A stretch of DNA of 8,102 nt from JAVBNU01 sp964617065. Its GTDB lineage: Bacteria; Cyanobacteriota; Vampirovibrionia; Gastranaerophilales; Gastranaerophilaceae. Made by a program: the position numbers and the translations under genes. Below are positions 1-5,808 of the stretch, piece by piece (the first letter of the stretch is position 1; each line of letters starts with the position of its first letter). Location of the stretch: positions 1 through 8,102 of the forward strand of contig CAZTVM010000086.1 of the NCBI GenBank assembly GCA_964617065.1, in the 5' to 3' direction. The notes under the pieces are model-generated. The model was not told the DNA's origin. It ran no database searches and saw only the letters and a program-made list of their open reading frames with translations.

Positions 1-1483
1 GCTCTCGCAACTTCGTCAGGTATTCATGTGGCTCTTTTCCTACTTTTACATCAGCCTGAACCTCTGAGACTAATGCGTGGTAACTTAACTTTTCTTTTAT
101 TTCACCCCTGCGAACTTTAATTTTTAAATCAGAATCTTTTATGTTTTTACGGTCAATAAGTGCATTCGTCTGCGAGTCTACATAGTATTTACCTACTTTG
201 TAAAATTCTTTGTTTTCTTCATCTCTTTTTATTTTGTCAATTACACCTGCTGGAACAACAAAAAATTGTGGTACTGTAAACTCTCCCCCCATAGCTTGAG
301 ATAATCTGGTTAATTTACCCAGATTATAGGCTTTTAAACCTACTGTTTCTGGTGTAAAATCAGCTTGATTATGCGCCAATGGTTTAGGAATTAATTTTAA
401 ACCAATATCTTTAGAGCCGATACTGTTATATTTATATAAATTAATTGATGGTATTGAATTAAACTTAAAATTCGTTTGATTTGACTCAAATTCAACAAAT
501 GATGGTTTTTTCGAGGCTATAAAGGACTCTATATTTTCAGCTAAACCCGCATTTGTAAAGCCGACCACCTGTCGATTTCTCAACCTTGAAGTCAAGTGCC
601 CCAAGACATTTTCACTATTTGCTGAAATTACGTCTTGTTTAATGATAATTCCTTTTATATTCCTCGGAAGATAAAAATCCTCGCCTTCTGACATAAAGTG
701 TTCATTGAAAGAGTTGTAATCTTTTAGGTAAATAACTCTAGGTTCGTCTCCATGATAACTTTTGACATCTTTTTCGTAGTCTGATGGATTTGAAACAACA
801 ACTAAACGTCCTTGCGCCACACCCGGGGCAACATTTGAAAAATTCGGATTTAAGTATTTTGCGTCGTTACCTAGTGTAGACGCTGAACCACTAAGTACTT
901 GCCCATCAACCGAGATTTTCTTTTGAGCTTCTGACAAAAAACCTCTTTTTATATCGATAGTAGCTAATCCAACAGGAATTTCCTCATTTTTTAATGATTT
1001 TGTAACATCTCCATTTTTGTCTAAAAAAGAAATTTTTAATATTTTTAATTCTTTTGCATATTCATTAATTCCTTTGTCCAACGCTGGAAATCGAAATACA
1101 AATTCGCCGTTGGTATTTAGTTGTCGCTGTGGAATAATTGAACCATCGTTATTTTTTAAAACGGTTAACGGCTTTTTACTCATTCTGGTTGAGCCTGATA
1201 CAAGTTTATAATCTTCTATAACGGCTTCTGCTTGGTTGTTTTCGGCTTTGATATTAACCAAAACTTCATTTCTGTCTTTATCGTAGTCTACATAGAAATT
1301 ATTTTTCAAAAAATTCGGTGAACCAAAATGTATATTTTGAACTCCTGCAAAATACAGTCCAGTTTTATCGAGGTAACTATCTACTTTATTGGGCTGATTC
1401 TGCACAATAGCTTTTTTATTGTTGTTTGTACACTTATTCGTGCTAACAATATCTGTATGGCTAGAAATATTATAAATTTTCAT
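1..1483 (-). CDS. GWD/PEP-synthase-like dikinase, N-terminal part (C-terminus beyond window)
   Basis: I translated this open frame myself: 494 codons run from ATG at 1483 to the window edge without a stop. Residues 1-54 are polar, with FAGVQNIHFG at 45-54. Residues about 60-220 are beta-rich with no fold I recognise. Residues about 225-330 look like a swivelling phosphohistidine domain: GIIIKQDVISAN (278-289) followed by GHLTSRLRNRQVVGFTN (295-311), which aligns by eye with the DVLSHVSVRARN motif of plant glucan water dikinase, so His296 is the predicted phosphorylated residue. TVGLKAYNLGKL (380-391) and VPQFFVVPAGV (404-414) match the start of the PPDK_N ATP-grasp domain (GGKaanLgel, then vPpGf), with Lys384 as the ATP-binding lysine. 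In PEP synthase and PPDK the ATP-grasp precedes the His domain; here the order is reversed, as in GWD/PWD. An AAAGGA ribosome site lies 6 nt before the ATG. A role in glucan phosphorylation is inference; the acceptor is unknown. Confidence 0.75.
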   Translation of the reverse strand, partial: MKIYNISSHTDIVSTNKCTNNNKKAIVQNQPNKVDSYLDKTGLYFAGVQNIHFGSPNFLKNNFYVDYDKDRNEVLVNIKAENNQAEAVIEDYKLVSGSTRMSKKPLTVLKNNDGSIIPQRQLNTNGEFVFRFPALDKGINEYAKELKILKISFLDKNGDVTKSLKNEEIPVGLATIDIKRGFLSEAQKKISVDGQVLSGSASTLGNDAKYLNPNFSNVAPGVAQGRLVVVSNPSDYEKDVKSYHGDEPRVIYLKDYNSFNEHFMSEGEDFYLPRNIKGIIIKQDVISANSENVLGHLTSRLRNRQVVGFTNAGLAENIESFIASKKPSFVEFESNQTNFKFNSIPSINLYKYNSIGSKDIGLKLIPKPLAHNQADFTPETVGLKAYNLGKLTRLSQAMGGEFTVPQFFVVPAGVIDKIKRDEENKEFYKVGKYYVDSQTNALIDRKNIKDSDLKIKVRRGEIKEKLSYHALVSEVQADVKVGKEPHEYLTKLRE

Positions 1484-1510
1484 TGATGTTCCTTTTGTCG
1501 TTATATATTT

Positions 1511-1542
1511 ATTTTAAGTATAAACATGAAATAATTTGTCAA
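1511..1542 (-). promoter_or_regulatory. Possible promoter of the dikinase gene
   Basis: Minus-strand TTGACA (1542-1537) is a perfect -35 hexamer. The downstream -10 candidates are TATACT (1522-1517, spacer 14) and TAAAAT (1516-1511, spacer 20). Neither spacer is ideal, so the call is weak. The -35 shares its first two T's with the T-run of the terminator behind trpD, so one transcription unit would end where the next begins. Confidence 0.3.
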
Positions 1543-1580
1543 AAAAGTAATAAAAGTTATAAAAATGTTAACTTTTATTA
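1541..1580 (-). terminator. Rho-independent terminator candidate after the trpD-like gene
   Basis: A perfect 12-bp inverted repeat (1548-1559 and 1569-1580; arm TAATAAAAGTTA) encloses a 9-nt loop. On the minus strand it is followed by C and then six T's (1546-1541). The right arm includes the stop codon of the trpD-like gene, so the hairpin begins within the stop. The stem is strongly AT-rich, which makes it a weaker terminator than the one at 5751-5791. Confidence 0.55.
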
Positions 1581-2597
1581 ATGTTTAGTATTAAAGGCGT
1601 AAGTTTGAATTGATTTCAGCTTTTCATAAGCAAGCCCATTATTAATAGTAGAATAGGCAACAACAATGCCGTCAGAGATAGACTTACAAACGCCGTTCAA
1701 ATAAAGCATTGCACCGGCATTTAATGCGATGACATCGACTTTTGCCCCTTTTAACTTATTGTTAAAAATATCTATTACCAAATTTGCATTATAAAGCGGA
1801 GTTGCACCTAGTATTGAATTCAAATCAGATTGTTTTATTCCAAAATCTTGAGGTTTCAAATAATATTCAAAAATTTGCTCATCTTTCAACTCGAAAACAT
1901 GTGTTTCAGAACAAACACTTATTTCGTCAATTGACGGCGAAATGCCATGCACCACCATAGCTCTTTTAACTCCGATATTTTGCAAAACTTTTATCATTGT
2001 ATCAATTATTTTGTGGTCGCAAACTCCTATTAACTGGGCATTAGGAAATGAAGGATTAATCATTGGACCTACAAAATTAAATATCGAACGAATACCTAAC
2101 TCTTGACGAATAGGATTGAGTGCGCAAGCGCCTTTATTAAAACTGGGAGAATGAACAAAAGCAATATTATTTGCTGCAAATTGCTGCATTACCTCATCAG
2201 ATGTTTTGCAAAACGGTATTTTTAATGCCGATAAAAAATCAGAACTCCCTGAACGACTCGTTATACTAGAGTTAGTTTGTTTAATTACTTTCGCTCCTGC
2301 AGCTGCAGCAACTATTGCCGCTGCTGTTGAAATATTGAATGTTTGAGAATTGTCTGCACCTGTTCCACAACTATCTACAATATTTTCATTTATCTCTATT
2401 TTTATTGCATAATTTCTCATTGCCAAAGTTAAGGCAGTCATTTCATCGACATTCAAGCCTTTTTTCGTAAAGCCATATATCATTGCACCTACCACTGATG
2501 GAGGCACAATCTTTTGCACTGTCCAACGAATTACTTTCTCTATGTCATCATTTGACAATATTTCATTGTTAAAAGTTTTTAATAAAATGTTTTTCAT
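1578..2597 (-). CDS. trpD: TrpD-family (anthranilate) phosphoribosyltransferase, divergent active site
   Basis: This 339-residue protein matches the usual length of anthranilate phosphoribosyltransferase, which joins anthranilate to PRPP in tryptophan synthesis. The N-terminal helical bundle is followed by the PRPP loop GTGADNSQTFNIST (78-91), then KQTNSSITSRSGSSDFL (106-122), NPIRQELGIRSIFNFVGP (161-178, with Arg164 and Arg170 kept), and VVHG (215-218) with the metal-binding pair Asp224-Glu225. Family TrpDs normally read GTGGDG and KHGNR; here Ala81, Asn83, Gln107, Thr108 and Ser110 replace conserved residues, and the usual HHPAM-like stretch is replaced around 149-156. The fold assignment is firm, but the substrate is less so. 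No other trp gene is in view. It lies 12 nt downstream of the acyltransferase gene with no clear Shine-Dalgarno sequence, so translation may be coupled. The symbol marks the family, not proven activity. Confidence 0.8.
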   Translation of the reverse strand: MKNILLKTFNNEILSNDDIEKVIRWTVQKIVPPSVVGAMIYGFTKKGLNVDEMTALTLAMRNYAIKIEINENIVDSCGTGADNSQTFNISTAAAIVAAAAGAKVIKQTNSSITSRSGSSDFLSALKIPFCKTSDEVMQQFAANNIAFVHSPSFNKGACALNPIRQELGIRSIFNFVGPMINPSFPNAQLIGVCDHKIIDTMIKVLQNIGVKRAMVVHGISPSIDEISVCSETHVFELKDEQIFEYYLKPQDFGIKQSDLNSILGATPLYNANLVIDIFNNKLKGAKVDVIALNAGAMLYLNGVCKSISDGIVVAYSTINNGLAYEKLKSIQTYAFNTKH

Positions 2598-2609
2598 AAT
2601 TTTGGTCGA

Positions 2610-3425
2610 TTATGCACTCGGTGCATTAATATCTATTTTTTTAAGTTTTCTTTCCCACTTTTTGTACCACGGAAGCTTCGTTTGGAACAACATTCTATGG
2701 TCGTCGAGTTCACCAGCGAATACTTGAGCCATTTGCCTATTGCAAAACTCTGCAAACGAGTTTTCCATTTGCTCAGTAAGTATTTTTCTATCGACTTTCG
2801 GATTATCCATCAATATAGGACGTCCGACATCAACAATAACTTCAGGTTTATCTTCACGTAAAAAAGTATAATTAACAGCTATTGGTATTAAATTGACTGC
2901 TCCGTAAGCTTTTGCACAATTTTTTGCAATATAAGCAATACCAGATTGAAATTGTATAGGTCTGTAGTTCGGAGGACGGATAATTCCTTGTGGAAAAATC
3001 CACAAACTACGATTTGGATCTTTCAGCTCTTTTACTGCATATTGTAACGAACGCATTGCTGCTTGCGGCGATTTTTTGTTAATAGGAAATGCACCGGCTC
3101 TTGCTAAAATAGGAAAACGATTTAATTCCTCTATCATCATTCTCGGAACAGTATGAAAAACTCGCCTACAAAGATTATACCCTACAGTTCCATCCCACCA
3201 ACAAGTATGCGGTGCGTACAAAATACTTGAATATCGCTTGTCTCGCTTTTCAAAATTTTGTTCGTCTTTTATTCTTAACGAGAAAAAACGCTTTTCTATC
3301 ATGCGATAAAAAAATCTATCAGCAAGCCACACCCAAAAAGCTTTATTACTTGCTTCTATAAATACCTCATCCCTGTTTCTTAATTTTGTAGGAGGTATGT
3401 CTGAATACAGATTATTGTTTAACAT
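2610..3425 (-). CDS. PlsC-type lysophospholipid/glycerol acyltransferase
   Basis: This 271-residue protein belongs to the PlsC acyltransferase superfamily, which moves acyl chains onto lysophosphatidate or related glycerol or sugar acceptors at the inner face of the membrane. Catalytic motif I (H-x4-D) is HTCWWDG with His73 and Asp78. Motif II is around PRMMIEELNRFPILARAGAFPI (split at 94-115). Motif III, usually FPEGTR, reads WIFPQGIIRPP (142-152), so Gln146 replaces the common Glu. The final hydrophobic motif is around LIPIAVNY. There is no obvious transmembrane helix, so it is probably peripheral. The WWDG plus FPQG pairing marks a subgroup that I associate with cyanobacteria and Bacteroidetes, and its true acceptor is uncertain. 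The ATG at 3425 is preceded by GGAGAG at a 9-nt spacing. It is first gene of a probable two-gene unit with the trpD-like gene. Confidence 0.85.
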   Translation of the reverse strand: MLNNNLYSDIPPTKLRNRDEVFIEASNKAFWVWLADRFFYRMIEKRFFSLRIKDEQNFEKRDKRYSSILYAPHTCWWDGTVGYNLCRRVFHTVPRMMIEELNRFPILARAGAFPINKKSPQAAMRSLQYAVKELKDPNRSLWIFPQGIIRPPNYRPIQFQSGIAYIAKNCAKAYGAVNLIPIAVNYTFLREDKPEVIVDVGRPILMDNPKVDRKILTEQMENSFAEFCNRQMAQVFAGELDDHRMLFQTKLPWYKKWERKLKKIDINAPSA

Positions 3426-3455
3426 TACACGCTACTCTCCATCTTCCCTACTCTG

Positions 3456-3484
3456 ATTGTACACTTATTCACTGTTTTTGTGAA
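3456..3484 (-). promoter_or_regulatory. Sigma-70-like promoter for the acyltransferase/trpD-like unit
   Basis: On the minus strand, TTCACA (3484-3479; 5 of 6 to consensus) and TACAAT (3461-3456; 5 of 6) are separated by exactly 17 nt. Predicted transcription would start near 3449 and give a leader of about 24 nt carrying the GGAGAG ribosome site. This promoter would separate the two downstream genes from hisS. Confidence 0.65.
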
Positions 3485-3486
3485 TA
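3466..3486. repeat. Inverted repeat overlapping the promoter (possible operator)
   Basis: The arms TATTCAC (3466-3472) and GTGAATA (3480-3486) are perfect 7-bp complements around a 7-nt centre. The element covers the -35 box and much of the spacer of the promoter at 3456-3484. No T-run follows on either strand, which argues against a terminator and leaves a protein-binding site as the more natural reading. No regulator is visible. Confidence 0.45.
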
Positions 3487-3510
3487 GTTGATTACATTTT
3501 TACCGTTAAT

Positions 3511-4737
3511 TTACAATTGACTGAAAAATTCTTCAACTGTAACCGTTTTTTGTAAAGACTTATCTAAATCTTTAACTGTTATTTTATTAGATTTTAACTC
3601 ATCTTCACCCAAAATTATTGCATTATGCGCAATTTTTGCAGCTTTTTCCAGTTGTTTGATAAATTTTCGATTTCTAAAATCAAAATCGACCTTATAGTTT
3701 TTACTTCTCAAAATATCAGCGACTTTCAATGTTTGCACCTGATTATTTGAGATTATAAAATAATCTAATTTTTGTTGTTCAACAACCTGCAACAAAGAAG
3801 CTAATCGTTCCATACCCATAGCCCAACCAATTGCCGGTGTAGATTCACCGCCGAGCATTTGTATCAACCCATCATATCGTCCACCGCCACACACTGCGTT
3901 TTGCGAGCCGAGATTATTCGATTTTATTTCAAAAACTGTTCTGTTATAATAATCCAAACCTCTTACCAACTGTTTGTTTACGCTATATGATATATTCAGC
4001 TCATCTAAATATTTTTGAACTTCTTTAAAATGAGCACCACAATCTTCGCAAATAAAATCTGAACTAATTAAAGTTGAGATTTCGCTGTTTTCAAATATTT
4101 TTTTACAACCATCGTTTTTGCAATCCAAAATTCTCAATGGATTTTTCTCATAACGGATTTTGCAATCATCACAAAGATTATCAAGATATTTTTTAAATTC
4201 ATTTCTCAAATTTTCTTTGAATTTAGCACGACAATCTTTGCAACCGAGAGAATTAATTTCAACGTTTAAATCATTCAAGCCCAACCTTCTTAAATAAGTT
4301 ACAGCTAGATTTATGCACTCAACATCTGCTAAAGCTGAACTTTCTCCGAACATTTCGATGCCAATTTGATGAAATTGTCTTTGACGACCGGCTTGTGGTC
4401 GTTCATATCGAAACATTGCACCTTTATACCATAGTTTAACTGGTGGTGCAACTCGTGAAAATCCATTTTCTATATATGCTCGTACAACACCTGCTGTATT
4501 TTCAGGACGCAATGTCAGTGAACGCTCATTTTTATCAAATGTATACATCTCTTTGTTCACTATATCAGTAGACTCACCGACGCCTCTGGCAAAAAGCTGT
4601 GTAGACTCAAATATCGGCGTTCTGATTTCGCTAAAATTTGCACTTTTAAAAACTTCCGCTGCTGTATTTTCCATAAAATGCCAAAGGGTTATATCCTTAG
4701 GTAATATGTCTTTTGTTCCTTTGGGTGCTTGTATCAA
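3511..4737 (-). CDS. hisS: Histidyl-tRNA synthetase
   Basis: This class II aminoacyl-tRNA synthetase charges tRNA-His in the cytoplasm. At 408 residues it is slightly shorter than the usual 420 or so. The N-terminus IQAPKGTKDILP is typical. LRPENTAGVVRAY (76-88) and motif 2 RYERPQAGRQRQFHQIGIE (110-128) follow. The histidine-specific motif LVRGLDYY is at 256-263, and motif 3 AIGWAMGMERL is at 301-311. An anticodon-binding domain occupies about 323-408. The insertion domain carries Cys pairs at 165/168, 188/191, 205/210 and 229/232, a pattern known in many bacterial HisRS and possibly zinc-binding. The start is TTG at 4737-4735; no in-frame ATG exists before the upstream stop, and GAGG sits 8 nt ahead. 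It follows the membrane-protein gene by 78 nt with no clear terminator, so read-through is possible. Confidence 0.97.
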   Translation of the reverse strand: MIQAPKGTKDILPKDITLWHFMENTAAEVFKSANFSEIRTPIFESTQLFARGVGESTDIVNKEMYTFDKNERSLTLRPENTAGVVRAYIENGFSRVAPPVKLWYKGAMFRYERPQAGRQRQFHQIGIEMFGESSALADVECINLAVTYLRRLGLNDLNVEINSLGCKDCRAKFKENLRNEFKKYLDNLCDDCKIRYEKNPLRILDCKNDGCKKIFENSEISTLISSDFICEDCGAHFKEVQKYLDELNISYSVNKQLVRGLDYYNRTVFEIKSNNLGSQNAVCGGGRYDGLIQMLGGESTPAIGWAMGMERLASLLQVVEQQKLDYFIISNNQVQTLKVADILRSKNYKVDFDFRNRKFIKQLEKAAKIAHNAIILGEDELKSNKITVKDLDKSLQKTVTVEEFFSQL

Positions 4738-4749
4738 TTCAATTTCCTC
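4735..4749 (-). promoter_or_regulatory. Ribosome-binding site fixing the TTG start of hisS
   Basis: GAGG (4749-4746) lies 8 nt before TTG (4737-4735). The protein then starts IQAPKGTKD, the normal HisRS N-terminus. The frame upstream contains no ATG or GTG before a TGA stop, so TTG is the only sensible start. Confidence 0.8.
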
Positions 4750-4815
4750 ATTGGCTATTTGTTTAGCTTTATATCAATCATATCACAAACATATTTTTAT
4801 TTAAAATTTTTGATA

Positions 4816-5658
4816 CTAATCATCATCATTTATATCCTGTGACTCGTCTTCCTCGTCGAAAAATTCATCTCTTACTTCATGAATTAATGCATTGCCTGCT
4901 TTTTCGCCTACGTATGAGCCAACAAAAAAACCTAAAGCTACAGCAGGAATTTTCACAAACATTTTAGTCTTTTTTAACATAGTACCTGTGACAGACATAA
5001 ATAATGTTGGAATTAGCGCACCTGCGACAATACCTAATGTCGTTTTTTCCAGCAATTTTTGAGGCTCTTTTTCTTTTGATAAATTAAAACTATCAACAAC
5101 TATAAATGGCTTTTCTAGTGGGTCTTTCATAAAACCTGCAACTTCAAAAATTTTTGTTGAATTACTGGCTACTTTCGTAACATTTTGTGTTTCAGCAATT
5201 TCTTTTTTATTATATTTTTTATTTTCATTGGATTTCGACTTCTTAACTAGTAACTTATCGATAACGTAACCGGCTGCTATCGCAGTAACTAAACCTGCCG
5301 TCGTATTCAATATATCTCTCGTACAATCATCTAATACATCTGCCACAGCTTCAAGCTTTATCGGTTCAAACTTTGTCTTTGGAATAATTTTTTTTGTTAC
5401 TGCTTTAAAGTATTTATTATCAATAATTTTTTTTGAAAGATTTTTCGTAAAAAATTGAATTTTTTTACTGTTAAATTTTCTTGCGAGAAATGCGTTAGTT
5501 CCAAAAACGCTTGTTACACACGCAGCCATGACCGTCATATTTCTTGTCAATGTCCTGTTTTTCTGCGATGGCGAAGCATTCTTGTATTCTTTGTATGTGT
5601 TATAACCACCGATTGCTGTTAATATTGTTCCAGTAAGCAGTGTATGTCTCGTAAGCAT
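4816..5658 (-). CDS. Hypothetical multi-pass membrane protein with acidic C-terminal tail
   Basis: I do not recognise the family. From the ATG at 5658 the protein has 280 residues. Hydrophobic stretches lie at about 5-19, 40-58, 116-137, 207-228 and 236-251, several rich in Gly and Ala (for example GLVTAIAAGYVI and ALGFFVGSYVGEKAG), which would suit tightly packed helices. They are separated by strongly basic loops (60-101, 135-152). The last 20 residues are acidic (FFDEEDESQDINDDD). An in-frame ATG eight codons upstream (5682) is possible, but AAGG sits 6-7 nt before the 5658 ATG, so I prefer the shorter form. It precedes hisS by 78 nt on the same strand. No enzyme motif is visible, so no function is proposed. 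Confidence 0.7.
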   Translation of the reverse strand: MLTRHTLLTGTILTAIGGYNTYKEYKNASPSQKNRTLTRNMTVMAACVTSVFGTNAFLARKFNSKKIQFFTKNLSKKIIDNKYFKAVTKKIIPKTKFEPIKLEAVADVLDDCTRDILNTTAGLVTAIAAGYVIDKLLVKKSKSNENKKYNKKEIAETQNVTKVASNSTKIFEVAGFMKDPLEKPFIVVDSFNLSKEKEPQKLLEKTTLGIVAGALIPTLFMSVTGTMLKKTKMFVKIPAVALGFFVGSYVGEKAGNALIHEVRDEFFDEEDESQDINDDD

Positions 5659-5669
5659 TTTGTACCTTT
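5656..5669 (-). promoter_or_regulatory. Ribosome-binding site choosing the inner ATG of the membrane-protein gene
   Basis: On the minus strand GAAAGG precedes TACAAA and then ATG (5658-5656), a normal Shine-Dalgarno spacing. The upstream in-frame ATG at 5682 has no comparable purine-rich site. Confidence 0.6.
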
Positions 5670-5712
5670 CTTCAATATACAAAAACTATGAATTTTAAAT
5701 ATAACATAATTT

Positions 5713-5726
5713 TAACAAGTTTGTTA
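5713..5726. repeat. Small palindrome upstream of the membrane-protein gene
   Basis: TAACAA and TTGTTA form a perfect 6-bp inverted repeat with a 2-nt centre, in the leader between the terminator at 5751-5791 and the start codon at 5658. It could be an operator, but short AT-rich palindromes arise by chance in such sequence. Confidence 0.25.
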
Positions 5727-5750
5727 CATTAATTTTATAAAAAACAGCGC

Positions 5751-5791
5751 AAAAAAATAACGCAATACCTAAAAGATGTTGCGTTATTTTT
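5751..5791 (-). terminator. Rho-independent terminator of the Cys-rich gene (possibly bidirectional)
   Basis: Perfect 13-bp arms (5753-5765 and 5779-5791; core AATAACGCAA/TTGCGTTATT) enclose a 13-nt loop. On the minus strand the stem ends in a run of seven T's (5757-5751), and it begins 18 nt after the TAA of the Cys-rich gene. Its plus-strand face also ends in T's. No plus-strand gene feeds it, so the working direction is minus. Confidence 0.88.
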
Positions 5792-5808
5792 GTTTATTTT
5801 ATTGAAAT

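Noticed and set aside
1017..1211. Plus-strand 64-codon frame opposite the dikinase
   Set aside because: It lies wholly inside the minus-strand dikinase, whose recognisable motifs show that strand is coding.
1426..1439. A 14-base exact match (TTGTACACTTATTC) between the dikinase coding region and the acyltransferase promoter at 3457-3470
   Set aside because: In an AT-rich window of this size one such match is not surprising. One copy is coding and the other promoter, and there are no flanking similarities to suggest a mobile or regulatory repeat.
3466..3486. Terminator after hisS formed by the TATTCAC/GTGAATA hairpin
   Set aside because: No T-run follows the hairpin on either strand and it sits on a good promoter, so an operator is more plausible.
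4734..4751. A five-codon reading frame (ATG AGG AAA TTG AAT TGA) whose TGA overlaps the TTG start of hisS, like a coupled leader peptide
   Set aside because: It has no ribosome-binding site of its own and its ATG overlaps the GAGG used by hisS. It has no His codons that would suggest attenuation, so chance is the simpler reading.
4738..4815. A clear promoter or T-box leader for hisS
   Set aside because: Only 78 nt separate it from the preceding gene, too short for a T-box. TATGAT is present but the -35 match (TTTAAA) is poor, so I could not support a promoter call.
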